A DNA stretch of 64,000 nucleotides from Oscillospiraceae bacterium (GTDB lineage Bacteria; Bacillota; Clostridia; Oscillospirales; Ruminococcaceae): positions 1-64,000 of the forward strand of contig JALFVE010000024.1 in NCBI GenBank assembly GCA_022787085.1. Reading direction: 5' to 3'. The translations under genes were made by a program, and so were the position numbers. Numbering within the stretch: the first letter of the stretch is position 1; every line of letters starts with the position of its first letter. Of this stretch, positions 34,781 to 43,909 are shown piece by piece. Below the pieces are notes generated by a model, which was not told where the DNA came from, did no database searches, and saw only the letters and a program-made list of their open reading frames with translations.

Positions 34781-35596
34781 ATAATAAAATTTATCGCAGC
34801 CGATCTGGACGGCACACTTTTAGACAGCTCCCACAGGCTGCCCGAGGGCTTTTTCGAGCTTGTTGAAAAAATGCAGGAAAAGGGCGTGGTTTTTGTCGCA
34901 GCTTCGGGCAGGCAGTATTACGGCGTGGAGCGGGTCTTTGAGCCTGTTAAGGATAAAATGATGTTCATAGCTGAAAACGGCGGCATCGCCTTTGAGCATG
35001 GAAAATGCGTCTATTCACTGCCAATGGCGGACGAGGGAGTGCTGGAAATATTAAGAAGTGCGGGGGAGCTTTACGGCAAGGGTGTGCGAGTGCTGTTGTC
35101 GGGAGAGAAGTCCGCTTATGTTTCGGACAGCGACCCGGAATTTGCGGAAAGCTGCGGCATTTACTGCGGAAGACTCACCTCTCTTGAACGGCTTGAGGAC
35201 TTTGCGGGAAATGACCGCATTATAAAAATCGCCCTTTTCGACAAAAATGCCGAGGAGCAGACATATCCCGCCATGAAGCGCTTTTCGGACAGATACAATG
35301 TTATACTTTCAAACACCCAATGGGTGGATATCGTTGATAAGAATGTTAACAAGGGCAATGCGGTAAAAAAGCTGATGGACAAGCTGGGTGCAGGCTTTGA
35401 TGAAGCCATGGTATTCGGAGATTATCTCAACGACCTTGAGATGATGAGCTGCTGCAAATACAGCTTTGCCATGGAAAACGCCCACCCCATATTAAAGGAA
35501 AACGCCGCATTTATCGCTCCGTCAAATGATGAAAACGGGGTAGTTAAGGAAATATTAAGACATATCCCCGAGCTTTCGGGAGAGCTTGCATATTAA
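34781..35596 (+). CDS. Cof-type HAD phosphatase with apparent ATA start
   Basis: About 271 residues of the Cof/YbiV family. The first codons ATA-ATA-AAA-TTT read into (M)IKFIAADLDGTLLDS, the expected N-terminus with the DLDGT catalytic motif. An in-frame stop at 34772-34774 leaves only CCC, AAA and the two ATA codons before it, so no ATG, GTG or TTG start exists. GAAAGGA (34764-34770) is ten bases before the first ATA. The next in-frame ATG (34871) would remove the catalytic aspartates. Either a rare ATA start is used or the start codon is mutated. The C-terminal GDYLNDLEM acidic motif is intact. It dephosphorylates sugar phosphates or similar. Confidence 0.8.
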   Translation: MIKFIAADLDGTLLDSSHRLPEGFFELVEKMQEKGVVFVAASGRQYYGVERVFEPVKDKMMFIAENGGIAFEHGKCVYSLPMADEGVLEILRSAGELYGKGVRVLLSGEKSAYVSDSDPEFAESCGIYCGRLTSLERLEDFAGNDRIIKIALFDKNAEEQTYPAMKRFSDRYNVILSNTQWVDIVDKNVNKGNAVKKLMDKLGAGFDEAMVFGDYLNDLEMMSCCKYSFAMENAHPILKENAAFIAPSNDENGVVKEILRHIPELSGELAY

Positions 35597-35609
35597 TGAA
35601 AGGACAAAT

Positions 35610-37463
35610 ATGGAAAATCTGCGTGAAAAAATCGAAAAGCTGCTGCTTCGTGTAAAATCCCCCTCAAGATATATAGGAGGGGAGCTGAACAGCGTTGTAA
35701 AGGATAAAAGCAAGGTGGATGTCCGCTTTGCCTTCTGCTTTCCCGATTCCTATGATGTGGGAATGTCACATATCGGAATGAAGATCCTTTATTCTCTGAA
35801 AAACGCCCGTGAAAACTGGTGGTGCGAGAGAGTTTTTGCTCCATGGACGGATTTTGAGGAGCTTATGAGGGAAAATGACATTCCTCTCTACGGGCTTGAG
35901 AGCCTTGACCCTATAAGGGAATTTGACTTTATCGGATTTACGGTCCAGTACGAGCTTTGCTATACAAATATCCTCAATATGCTCGACCTTGCGGGGCTTA
36001 AAGTCCTTGCCTCCGAAAGAAGCGACAGCGACCCCATTGTAATTGCGGGAGGTCCCTGCGTCTGCAATCCTGAACCGCTGTGCGATTTTATTGACCTTTT
36101 CGTTATCGGTGAGGGCGAGGAGGTAAATATCGAGCTGATGGAGCTTTACGAGCAGATGAAGAAGTCGGGGGAGTATTCCAAAAAGGACTTTCTTCTCCGT
36201 GCGGCAGGGATAGAGGGAATTTACGTCCCCTCGCTGTATAATGTGAGCTGCCTTGAGGATGGGCGTATCAATAAGGTCACTCCCGTCTGCGAGGGTGTTC
36301 CCGAAAGGGTCACAAAGCGGATAATTGCCGATCTTGACAAGGTATTTTATCCCGAAAGCTTTGTTGTGCCGTTTTCCGAGATCGTACATGACAGAGCTGT
36401 GGTGGAGGTGCTCAGAGGCTGTATCAGAGGATGCCGATTCTGTCAGGCGGGCTTTATTTATCGCCCGTTCAGGGAAAAATCCTCAGGTACTATTATAAAT
36501 GAGGCGAAATCTCTCTGCGAATCCACAGGCTATGAGGAGCTGTCACTGTCCTCACTCAGCACCAGCGATCATTCGGATATTGAGGAAATGCTAACCGAAA
36601 TGACCGAATATACAGAGGGAAACAGAATAAATCTCGCCCTGCCCTCCATGCGAATGGACAGATTCAATAAAAATCTCATGGAACAGCTTTCAAAGGTGAG
36701 AAAAAGCGGTCTGACCTTCGCTCCCGAAGCGGGAACTCAGCGTCTCCGTGATGTTATCAACAAGAATATCACGGAAGAGGAAATAATGTCCGCCTGCAAA
36801 ACAGCCTTTGAGGGCGGCTATGCGGGAGTAAAGCTCTATTTTATGATGGGACTGCCCACCGAGACAGACGAGGATATTATCGGTATTGCCGACCTTGCAA
36901 AGCGGATAGCAGATCTGTATTTCAATATTCCCAATCGCCCGAGAGGTCAGAAGCTGTCTATCTCAATAAGCTGTGCCACCTTCGTGCCCAAGCCCTTCAC
37001 GCCCTTTCAGTTTGAGCCGCAGATAAGCATCGACGAGATAAACCGCCGTCAGAAGCTGCTCCTTGACAGCACTAAGGGCAAGAGATATATAAATGTGAGC
37101 TATCACAATTACCGCATAAGCGTTCTTGAGGCAGCCCTTGCAAAGGGGGACAGACGGCTGGGAGCGGTCATAAAGCGGGCATGGGAGCGGGGCTGCAAAT
37201 TTGACGGCTGGGACGAGATGTACCGCTATGATGAATGGATGAACGCATTTGCAGACACAGGAACAGATATTGATTTTTATGCTCACCGTCCCATGGACTT
37301 CGACGAGACCGCCCCATGGGAGCATCTTGATTATATGATAGACAAGAGCTTTTTTGTCAGGGAAAATAAAAAGGCAAAAGAGGGAAAGACCACCAAATGC
37401 TGCCGTGAACGGTGCTGCGGCTGCGGCGTAAACAAGGCAGCGGGGAGGGAATGTTTTGGATAA
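35610..37463 (+). CDS. TIGR03960-family radical SAM protein
   Basis: 617 residues. An N-terminal B12-binding-like region (FAFCFPDSYDVGMSHIG) is followed by the radical SAM domain with the CxxxCxxC cluster motif (C271, C275, C278 in RGCIRGCRFCQAG), and a Cys-rich tail (CCRERCCGCG) ends the protein. The family is conserved in clostridia next to DUF2344 genes; its reaction is unknown. The ATG at 35610 follows GAAAGGA. It overlaps the next gene by eight bases. Confidence 0.9.
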   Translation: MENLREKIEKLLLRVKSPSRYIGGELNSVVKDKSKVDVRFAFCFPDSYDVGMSHIGMKILYSLKNARENWWCERVFAPWTDFEELMRENDIPLYGLESLDPIREFDFIGFTVQYELCYTNILNMLDLAGLKVLASERSDSDPIVIAGGPCVCNPEPLCDFIDLFVIGEGEEVNIELMELYEQMKKSGEYSKKDFLLRAAGIEGIYVPSLYNVSCLEDGRINKVTPVCEGVPERVTKRIIADLDKVFYPESFVVPFSEIVHDRAVVEVLRGCIRGCRFCQAGFIYRPFREKSSGTIINEAKSLCESTGYEELSLSSLSTSDHSDIEEMLTEMTEYTEGNRINLALPSMRMDRFNKNLMEQLSKVRKSGLTFAPEAGTQRLRDVINKNITEEEIMSACKTAFEGGYAGVKLYFMMGLPTETDEDIIGIADLAKRIADLYFNIPNRPRGQKLSISISCATFVPKPFTPFQFEPQISIDEINRRQKLLLDSTKGKRYINVSYHNYRISVLEAALAKGDRRLGAVIKRAWERGCKFDGWDEMYRYDEWMNAFADTGTDIDFYAHRPMDFDETAPWEHLDYMIDKSFFVRENKKAKEGKTTKCCRERCCGCGVNKAAGRECFG

Positions 37464-38124
37464 GAAAAATATCAGGGTATTTTTTGAAAAGAAGGACAGA
37501 GCCATATATATGTCCCATCTCGACCTGCTTCGGACAATGCAGAGAGCTTTGAAGCGCTCGGGGCTTCCCGTGTGGTATTCGGAGGGCTTCAATCCGAGGA
37601 TCTATCTTAATTTTCCCCTTGCCCTTTCGCTGGGCGTGGAGGGAGAAAGAGAGCCTATGGATATGGCTGTGGTTGAGGATGTGAGTCTTGCGGAGATAGC
37701 CGAAAAGCTTGACAGCGCTTGTCCCGAGGGAATAAGGATAATTTCCGCCGAATATCCCGTCCACCCGAACAAGGACATAGGCTTTGCGGAATATAGATCC
37801 TTTTTTTCGGGCGAGCCCTCTGCCATTAAGGCGGCGCTTGACAGCTTCTGCGACCTGCCGTCCATAAATGTGATGAAACATTCCAAGAAAAAGGGCATGA
37901 TAGAGGTGGATATCAAGCCTCATATAAATATCCTGAGCGTCTCCGAGGCGGATATGGGTATTACTTTGGAATACAGACTCCCTGCGGGAAATGAGCTTAA
38001 TCTGAACTCTGCTGTTGTTACGGACGCATTTCTGAAATACTGCGGAGAGGTGGGAATAAATGTCGAACTTAGTTGTACAAAACGTACAAAAATTCTTTGC
38101 AGTGATGGTGCAGATTTTGCATAA
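37456..38124 (+). CDS. DUF2344 (TIGR03936) protein
   Basis: 222 residues. The N-terminal RVFFEKKDRAIYMSHLDLLRTM and GFNPRIYLNFPLALSLG patterns identify the DUF2344 family, which occurs almost always beside, or fused to, the TIGR03960 radical SAM protein; here they are separate genes overlapping by eight bases. A TTG start at 37456 follows GGGGAGGG. Thought to be its partner; function unknown. Confidence 0.87.
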   Translation: MDKKNIRVFFEKKDRAIYMSHLDLLRTMQRALKRSGLPVWYSEGFNPRIYLNFPLALSLGVEGEREPMDMAVVEDVSLAEIAEKLDSACPEGIRIISAEYPVHPNKDIGFAEYRSFFSGEPSAIKAALDSFCDLPSINVMKHSKKKGMIEVDIKPHINILSVSEADMGITLEYRLPAGNELNLNSAVVTDAFLKYCGEVGINVELSCTKRTKILCSDGADFA

Positions 38125-38140
38125 ATTGCAGAAATTCTAA
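38113..38140. promoter_or_regulatory. TGCA-rich upstream motif of the rplS promoter
   Basis: GATTTTGCATAAATTGCAG and a following AAATTCTAAA closely resemble GATTTGTGCAAAATGCAG and AAATATTAAA upstream of tig (43808-43836). It lies over the end of the preceding gene and about 15 bases upstream of the -35 element. Protein binding is inference. Confidence 0.4.
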
Positions 38141-38156
38141 ATGTTTGAAAAAAGCC

Positions 38157-38185
38157 TTGAAATTTATGCGGGAATATGGTAAAAT
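38157..38185 (+). promoter_or_regulatory. Promoter of rplS
   Basis: TTGAAA (38157-38162), 17-base spacer, TAAAAT (38180-38185). Confidence 0.75.
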
Positions 38186-38191
38186 AAATAC

Positions 38192-38359
38192 GCATTTAAA
38201 ATCCGTTGAAGTATGCCTATGCGCAGAAAAAACGAGATTAGTGCTGCGATAATTTTTTCGCAACATTAAAAGGACAGTCCGCTGCACCGCCCTCTCGTGC
38301 GTCATCTGAGAGGAATCCATGCGGGGTAAGAATGTCTTGATATTTTAGGAGGAATAAAA
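38192..38359 (+). promoter_or_regulatory. Long structured leader of rplS
   Basis: About 165 untranslated bases follow the promoter. Visible helices include GCGA/TCGC around 38248-38265 and CCTCTC/GAGAGG near 38290-38315. Such leaders often control ribosomal protein genes by feedback; whether this one binds L19 is not shown. The gene's GGAGG site is at its end. Confidence 0.45.
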
Positions 38360-38704
38360 ATGGACGCACTCAAAGCTATAAGCGAATCAAGCTTAAAGAC
38401 CGAAGTTCCCGCTTTTGAAGTGGGCGATACCGTTAAGGTCCATGTAAGGATCAAGGAAGGTCAGAAGTACAGAATCCAGATCTTCGAGGGCACCGTTATC
38501 GCTAAGAGACACGGCGGCATCCAGGAGACCTTCACCGTAAGACGTGTTGCTCACGGCTGCGGCATCGAGAGAGTTTTCCCTGTACATTCTCCTGTTGTTG
38601 ACAAGGTTGAGGTTGTCAGAAACGGTAAGGTCAGAAGAAGCAAGCTCTACTACCTCAGAGACAGAGTTGGTAAGGCAGCAAAGGTCAAGGAGCAGATCCA
38701 GTAA
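38360..38704 (+). CDS. rplS: 50S ribosomal protein L19
   Basis: 114 residues matching bL19 along its full length ([50 protein letters not shown]). It lies at the interface of the ribosomal subunits. It heads the clostridial core cluster of lepB, rbgA, rnhB and yraN. A GGAGG site precedes the ATG. Confidence 0.97.
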   Translation: MDALKAISESSLKTEVPAFEVGDTVKVHVRIKEGQKYRIQIFEGTVIAKRHGGIQETFTVRRVAHGCGIERVFPVHSPVVDKVEVVRNGKVRRSKLYYLRDRVGKAAKVKEQIQ

Positions 38705-38731
38705 TTCTGCGGAAAAAGACCACAATATCAT

Positions 38732-38806
38732 GAAAGGAACAGGACTCCTTTCAATTGACCGAAAAGCTTATATTGTACACGGCGGCGAGTATTCTCCGCT
38801 GTGTAC
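38732..38806 (+). other. Two hairpins between rplS and lepB
   Basis: GAAAGGA/TCCTTTC (38732-38752) and a stronger GTACACGGCGG/CCGCTGTGTAC (38775-38785 with 38796-38806, one G-T pair). Neither is followed by a T run. They may stabilise or process the rplS message. Confidence 0.5.
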
Positions 38807-38831
38807 CTTAAATGCTTTTTATCGGTTGCTT

Positions 38832-38858
38832 GGGGACTTTGAAGCAGTCCCTTTTTTG
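38832..38858 (+). terminator. Terminator of rplS
   Basis: GGGACT (38833-38838) pairs with AGTCCC (38846-38851), then TTTTTT. Confidence 0.78.
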
Positions 38859-38923
38859 CTATAAACGCAGGCTGCCGCCCTTGGAATTATTTCCGACAGA
38901 CGGTAAACGAAAGGATGAGCATA

Positions 38924-39505
38924 ATGGCTAAGTTTCAGATAAATTACGAAGCGCTGGATGCTGACGAAAATAAGAAAAACGGTATTCCCTATGAGGAATT
39001 TCTTGAGTGGTCCGAGACAATAATCTTTGCGTTTTTTGCTGTTATCCTTGTTTTCACCTTCCTTCTCAGACTGGCAAACGTTGACGGAGAATCAATGGTG
39101 CCCACTCTTCAGGACGGCGAAAAGCTTATTGTTCATCACCTTTTCTATACTCCCGAAAAGGGCGACATTGTTATAGTAGACAGCAAGAGCCTCGGCAAGC
39201 CTATTGTAAAGCGTGTTATCGCACAGGGCGGCGATCAGGTGGATATCGACTTTGAGAGCGGCACTGTAAAGGTCAACGGCGAGGTATTGCAGGAGAGCTA
39301 CATAAATGACCTCACTCAGCTGGACGAGGGTGCATTTGACTATCCCGTAACAGTTCCCGAGGGCAATTATTTCGTAATGGGCGATAACAGAATGCATTCT
39401 GCCGACAGCAGAAGCTCCAAGATCGGATTTATCCCCGCAGATGAAATAGTAGGCAAGGTCATTTTCAGGATATGGCCCATGGATCGTATCGGCTCGCTGA
39501 GCTAA
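38924..39505 (+). CDS. lepB: Signal peptidase I
   Basis: 193 residues. A short cytoplasmic part and one N-terminal membrane helix (about 33-50) are followed by the catalytic serine in GESM (S57) and lysine in KPIVKRVIA (K96), then the GDNRMHSADSR box. It removes signal peptides of secreted proteins at the outer face of the membrane. The ATG at 38924 is eight bases from AAAGGA; an ATG at 38915 overlaps that site. Confidence 0.95.
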   Translation: MAKFQINYEALDADENKKNGIPYEEFLEWSETIIFAFFAVILVFTFLLRLANVDGESMVPTLQDGEKLIVHHLFYTPEKGDIVIVDSKSLGKPIVKRVIAQGGDQVDIDFESGTVKVNGEVLQESYINDLTQLDEGAFDYPVTVPEGNYFVMGDNRMHSADSRSSKIGFIPADEIVGKVIFRIWPMDRIGSLS

Positions 39506-39526
39506 ACCGTTATAAATGATTTTTCG

Positions 39527-39577
39527 GAGGAAAGACAGACGGAAAGACATTCGCCTTTCGCCTGCTTTCCTCTTTTG
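39527..39577 (+). terminator. Terminator of lepB
   Basis: GAGGAAAG-A-CAG pairs with CTG-CTTTCCTC in a long stem with small mismatches, then TTTT. Confidence 0.68.
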
Positions 39578-39596
39578 AATTTAAGGAGAATGGCAG

Positions 39597-40511
39597 ATGA
39601 ATGAAATACCGTCAATACAGTGGTTCCCGGGGCATATGACAAAGACCCGCCGCATGATGGAAAAATGTCTGCCTCTGGTGGACGCCGTGGCAGAGGTCAT
39701 TGATGCAAGAGTACCCATGTCCAGCAGGAATCCCGATATAAATTCACTTGTGGGGGGCAAGCCCCGCATTGTGATCCTGAATAAATGCGACGCCGCCGAT
39801 GAGGATATCACCCGAAAATGGGTGGAATATTTCCGTAAAGAGGGTGTTTGCGCAATTCCCGCCGACTGTCGGACAGGCAGGGGACTGAACAGATTCGTTC
39901 CCGCAGTAAGAGAAGTCCTTGCTCCTCTTATCGAAAAATATGCCGCAAAGGGCATGAGCGGACGTGTCCTCCATCTTATGGTGGTGGGGATACCGAATGT
40001 TGGCAAATCCTCGTTCATCAACCGCATGGCAGGGCAGAAAAAGGCAAAGGTTGAGGACCGCCCAGGCGTTACCCGTGAAAAGCAGTGGGTGATGGTGGAT
40101 AACGATATCGAGCTTCTTGATATGCCCGGGGTGCTCTGGCCAAAGTTTGAGGATATGTCAGTGGGAGAAAAGCTGGCGTTTACGGGAGCTGTAAAGGACG
40201 ACGTGGTGGACACAGAGCTGCTTGCCTGCCGTCTGCTTCTGAAATTAAGGGAAATTTACCCCGAGGGACTGTCCGAACGTTATAAGATAAAGCTTGAAAC
40301 TCCCGAGGAGGACGAAATGACCGAAAGCGGCGAAGCAATGGGCTGTCTTTCGGGCTATGAGCTTCTTATGAGAGTGGGAAAGGCAAGAGGAATGCTTATT
40401 TCGGGCGGCGAGATAAACACCGAAAGAGCCGCAATAGCCGTTCTTGACGAGTTCAGAAGCGGAAAGCTCGGCAGAATAACTCTTGAAAGTCCCGAAGAAT
40501 ATACGAATTAA
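39597..40511 (+). CDS. rbgA: Ribosome biogenesis GTPase RbgA
   Basis: 304 residues of the YlqF family with circularly permuted G motifs: NKCD (62-65), then GIPNVGKS (131-138), then DMPG (175-178). The N-terminal WFPGHMTKTRR box is typical. It helps the late assembly of the 50S subunit. A GGAG site precedes the ATG. It is followed after 12 bases by rnhB. Confidence 0.95.
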   Translation: MNEIPSIQWFPGHMTKTRRMMEKCLPLVDAVAEVIDARVPMSSRNPDINSLVGGKPRIVILNKCDAADEDITRKWVEYFRKEGVCAIPADCRTGRGLNRFVPAVREVLAPLIEKYAAKGMSGRVLHLMVVGIPNVGKSSFINRMAGQKKAKVEDRPGVTREKQWVMVDNDIELLDMPGVLWPKFEDMSVGEKLAFTGAVKDDVVDTELLACRLLLKLREIYPEGLSERYKIKLETPEEDEMTESGEAMGCLSGYELLMRVGKARGMLISGGEINTERAAIAVLDEFRSGKLGRITLESPEEYTN

Positions 40512-40523
40512 GGAGGCTTTGTC

Positions 40524-41153
40524 ATGAACACAGTAACAGAGCTTTCTCCATTGTTTGAATATGACAGAAAGGTAAGACTGACCCATCCCATTTTCTGCGG
40601 AATCGACGAAGCGGGGAGAGGACCCCTTGCGGGGGACGTTTACGCCGCCGCAGTCATTCTTGATGACGACGCTCAGATAGAGGGGCTTAATGACAGCAAA
40701 AAGCTCACCGAAAAAAAGCGTGAAGAGCTTTTTGACGAGATAATCTCAAAGGCGAAGTCCTTTTGCATAGCGACAGCCTCTGTTGAGGAGATAGAGCAGC
40801 TGAACATTTTGCAGGCAGCGCTCCTTGCCATGAAAAGAGCGGTTTCGGGGCTTGACATTACCCCCGGATATGCGCTTGTGGACGGAAATAAATTCCCGCC
40901 CATTGATATCAGCGGCGAGACTGTGGTAAAGGGAGACGGCACCTCCGCAAGCATTGCCGCCGCCTCGATTCTTGCCAAGGTGAGCAGGGACAGATACATG
41001 AAGGACGCAGCCGAAAAATATCCCGAATGGCAGTTTGAGCGGCACAAGGGCTACGGCACCAAGCTTCATTATGAAATGCTGGATAAATACGGTCCCTCAC
41101 CCATTCATAGAATGTCATTCCTGAAAAAATACTATGCAGCTAAGCAGGAATGA
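40524..41153 (+). CDS. rnhB: Ribonuclease HII
   Basis: 209 residues. DEAGRGPLAG (D28, E29) holds the first catalytic acids; LNDSKKL and the AAASILAKVSRD box follow. It cuts RNA in RNA/DNA hybrids and removes misincorporated ribonucleotides. The last 20 bases overlap yraN. Confidence 0.95.
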   Translation: MNTVTELSPLFEYDRKVRLTHPIFCGIDEAGRGPLAGDVYAAAVILDDDAQIEGLNDSKKLTEKKREELFDEIISKAKSFCIATASVEEIEQLNILQAALLAMKRAVSGLDITPGYALVDGNKFPPIDISGETVVKGDGTSASIAAASILAKVSRDRYMKDAAEKYPEWQFERHKGYGTKLHYEMLDKYGPSPIHRMSFLKKYYAAKQE

Positions 41154-41514
41154 AACGGGAAAGCTGGGGGAGGAGCTGACCGCTTATTATCTCCGGAAAT
41201 CGGGTTATGAGATCCTCCGCCGAAATTTCCGAATCAAGGGCGGCGAGATCGACATAATTGCCCAAAAAGACGGTATCATCGCCTTTGTGGAGGTGAAAAC
41301 CAGAGATATATCCGCTCTTGAAAGCGGTATTCAGGCTGTGGGGAGCAGAAAGCGAAGCCTTGTTATCAGGGCGGCGCAGGAATATTCTGTCAGGTTTCCT
41401 CACGACTGCCAGCCCCGCTTTGACATTTCCGATGTGACCGTTAAAAACGGGAAGATCGTGAAATTTTCCTATCTCGACAATGCCTTTGACAGCGCCGAGG
41501 ATATGACCTTATAA
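41134..41514 (+). CDS. yraN: YraN/UPF0102 endonuclease-like protein
   Basis: 126 residues with the restriction-endonuclease-like core: GKLGEELTAYYLRK, GGEIDIIAQKDG and FVEVKTR, with D and ExK catalytic positions intact. The family often sits after rnhB. Its cellular role is not settled. The start overlaps rnhB by 20 bases. Confidence 0.9.
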   Translation: MQLSRNETGKLGEELTAYYLRKSGYEILRRNFRIKGGEIDIIAQKDGIIAFVEVKTRDISALESGIQAVGSRKRSLVIRAAQEYSVRFPHDCQPRFDISDVTVKNGKIVKFSYLDNAFDSAEDMTL

Positions 41515-41522
41515 TAAAAATC

Positions 41523-41542
41523 GCAGTCACCCGACTGCTTTT
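41523..41542 (+). terminator. Terminator of yraN
   Basis: GCAGTC-ACCC-GACTGC followed by TTTT, a compact perfect hairpin. Confidence 0.75.
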
Positions 41543-41577
41543 CAGATAAACCATTCAGAAAGGAAAGATCATTTGAT

Positions 41578-43071
41578 ATGTTTTACAAAAGCACCAGAAA
41601 CAGCGAAGTGAAGATAAGCTCTGCGGAAGCTATCGTTCAGGGAATTTCAGCCGACGGAGGACTTTTCGTTCCCTCGGAGATACCTTCAATTACAATGGAC
41701 GAGATCGTAAGCCTCGGTGATATGAGCTATGCCGAAAGAGCGGCTTATGTTTTCAAGAAATTTCTCACCGATTTCACCGATGCGGAGCTTAAATTCTGCA
41801 CCGAAAGTGCATATAACGACAAGAGCTTCCGCACTGCGGATATTACGGAAATTTCCCATCTTTTTGACGGTACATACATTCTCGAGCTGTGGCACGGTCC
41901 CACTTGCGCATTCAAGGATATGGCTCTCCAGATACTCCCTTATCTGCTCACAACTTCCCTTAAAAAGACAGGCATCAACAAGAAGGTGGTTATCCTTGTT
42001 GCAACCTCGGGCGATACGGGCAAGGCTGCTCTTGAGGGCTTCAAGGACGTTGAGGGAACCTCCATCATGGTATTCTATCCCCAGGACGGCGTTTCCGCAA
42101 TGCAGAAGCGCCAGATGGCAACTCAGGAGGGCAAGAACGTTACCGTCTGCGCTATGAACGGCAATTTCGACGACTGCCAGAACGGAGTTAAGGCAGTGTT
42201 CACAAATGAGGAGATAAAGCAGAAGCTTTCCGACGGCGGCATGATGTTCTCCTCCGCAAACTCCATCAACTGGGGCAGACTTGCGCCTCAGATCATTTAT
42301 TACATATCAGCCTATGCAGAGCTTGTGAAGGACGGCGAGATAAATGCGGGTGACAAGATAAATATCGTTGTTCCCACAGGCAATTTCGGAAATATCCTTG
42401 CCGCATACTACGCTAAGAATATGGGTATGCCCGTTAATAAGCTCATCTGCGCATCCAATGCAAACAATGTCCTCACCGATTTCATAAACACGGGAATCTA
42501 TGACAGAAACAGGAAATTCATCACAACTGTTTCTCCCTCCATGGATATCCTCATTTCCTCAAATCTTGAGAGACTTCTCTACATCATGTGCGGCGAGAAT
42601 GACGCTCAGATCAGGGAATGGTTCGGAAAGCTGGCTTCCGAGGGCAGATACGAGGTCACTGATGACGTAAAGGCAAAGCTCAGGGCTGATTTTGCCGCAG
42701 GCTGCTGCGACGATGTTCAGACCAAGGCGTGCATCAAGGAAATTTACGATAAATATTCCTATACTCTCGATACCCACACCGCTGTTGCAGTAAAGGTTTA
42801 CGAGGATTATAAAAAGGCAACGGGCGATATGACCAAGACTGTAATCGCCTCCACCGCAAGCCCCTATAAATTCAGCACCGCCGTTCTCGAGGCTATCGAG
42901 GGCACTGCGGGAGACATGGACGAATTTGACAAGGTGGAGAAGCTTCATCAGGTTTCGGGCTACGATGTTCCCAAGTCACTTGCGGAGCTGAAGGATAAGG
43001 ATATCCGCTTCACAGGCGTTATCGGCAGAGACGAAATGAAGGATTTTGTTCTTAAATCCCTTTCTCTTTAA
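41578..43071 (+). CDS. thrC: Threonine synthase
   Basis: 497 residues, PLP fold type II. The PLP lysine is K113 in HGPTCAFKDMALQ, with the phosphate-binding SGDTGKAA loop after it. The length and the N-terminal MFYKSTRNSE place it with the longer class of threonine synthases. It turns O-phosphohomoserine into threonine. AGGAAAG precedes the ATG. Confidence 0.96.
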   Translation: MFYKSTRNSEVKISSAEAIVQGISADGGLFVPSEIPSITMDEIVSLGDMSYAERAAYVFKKFLTDFTDAELKFCTESAYNDKSFRTADITEISHLFDGTYILELWHGPTCAFKDMALQILPYLLTTSLKKTGINKKVVILVATSGDTGKAALEGFKDVEGTSIMVFYPQDGVSAMQKRQMATQEGKNVTVCAMNGNFDDCQNGVKAVFTNEEIKQKLSDGGMMFSSANSINWGRLAPQIIYYISAYAELVKDGEINAGDKINIVVPTGNFGNILAAYYAKNMGMPVNKLICASNANNVLTDFINTGIYDRNRKFITTVSPSMDILISSNLERLLYIMCGENDAQIREWFGKLASEGRYEVTDDVKAKLRADFAAGCCDDVQTKACIKEIYDKYSYTLDTHTAVAVKVYEDYKKATGDMTKTVIASTASPYKFSTAVLEAIEGTAGDMDEFDKVEKLHQVSGYDVPKSLAELKDKDIRFTGVIGRDEMKDFVLKSLSL

Positions 43072-43122
43072 TAGATATAAAGAGTTCCCGATCGTGATAA
43101 GCCGTTATGGAAAGGAAATAAA

Positions 43123-43809
43123 ATGTCGCTTTTTGTAATTGGAGACCTTCATCTGTCCTTAGCGGTGAATAAGCCTATGGATATTTTCGGCGGCTGGGAC
43201 AATTACATATCCCGTATCAAGGAAAACTGGACCAGCGAGGTATCCGAGGGGGATACGGTGGTCATTCCCGGTGATATCTCATGGGCAATGTCCCTTTCTG
43301 AGGCAGAGCCCGATTTCCGATTTATCCATGAGCTCAAGGGGCAGAAGATAATCCTCAAGGGCAATCACGATTATTGGTGGAACACCGCCGCCAAAATGAA
43401 CAGGTTCCTTGAGGAAAAGGGCTTTTCAAGCATAAAGATACTGCACAATAACTGCTATGCCTACGATAAATTTGGCATTTGCGGAACCCGAGGCTGGATA
43501 AACGACGACAGCGAGCCTGCCGACGCAAAGGTTCTGGCAAGGGAGGCAAACCGCCTGGAAATGTCAATATCAGCCGCCGAGGAGGCAGGGCTTGAGCCTA
43601 TAGTATTTCTGCACTATCCGCCCATGTACGGGAATGAATATAATCCCGAGCTGCTTGACGTGATGTATAAGCATAATATCAGAAGGTGCTTTTACGGTCA
43701 TGTCCACGGAAAGGGTCATCAGAATGCCATAAACGGGGAGAGAGACGGCATAGAGTTTCGACTGGTTTCAGCAGATTATGTGCAATTTTGCCCTGTTAAA
43801 ATAATGTGA
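43123..43809 (+). CDS. Calcineurin-like metallophosphoesterase
   Basis: 228 residues with all metal motifs: GDLHLS, GDISW, GNHDYWW and the C-terminal GHVHGKGHQ. It belongs to a clostridial group annotated only as metallophosphoesterase; the substrate is not known. AAAGGAAA precedes the ATG. It may be read together with thrC, since no terminator is seen between them. Confidence 0.9.
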   Translation: MSLFVIGDLHLSLAVNKPMDIFGGWDNYISRIKENWTSEVSEGDTVVIPGDISWAMSLSEAEPDFRFIHELKGQKIILKGNHDYWWNTAAKMNRFLEEKGFSSIKILHNNCYAYDKFGICGTRGWINDDSEPADAKVLAREANRLEMSISAAEEAGLEPIVFLHYPPMYGNEYNPELLDVMYKHNIRRCFYGHVHGKGHQNAINGERDGIEFRLVSADYVQFCPVKIM

Positions 43810-43836
43810 TTTGTGCAAAATGCAGAAATATTAAAA
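43808..43836. promoter_or_regulatory. TGCA-rich upstream motif of the tig promoter
   Basis: GATTTGTGCAAAATGCAG with a following AAATATTAAA. It is closely similar to 38113-38140 upstream of rplS, and both begin inside the end of the preceding gene. Confidence 0.4.
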
Positions 43837-43862
43837 TAGGTATAGCTTTATTGCGCAAACTA

Positions 43863-43871
43863 TGATATAAT
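43863..43871 (+). promoter_or_regulatory. Extended -10 promoter of tig
   Basis: TGATATAAT: a perfect TATAAT (43866-43871) with an extended TG. The -35 region is poor, as expected for an extended -10 promoter. Confidence 0.6.
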
Positions 43872-43909
43872 CTTTTCATATGCTTTAATTAAAATGGAGG
43901 ATGTTGTAA

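Noticed and set aside
34871-35596. Cof-type phosphatase starting at ATG 34871
   Set aside because: This start would delete the DLDGT catalytic motif that is encoded in frame just upstream.
38192-38359. Assigning the rplS leader to a known L19 autoregulatory RNA family
   Set aside because: I can see helices but cannot match them to a named structure by eye.
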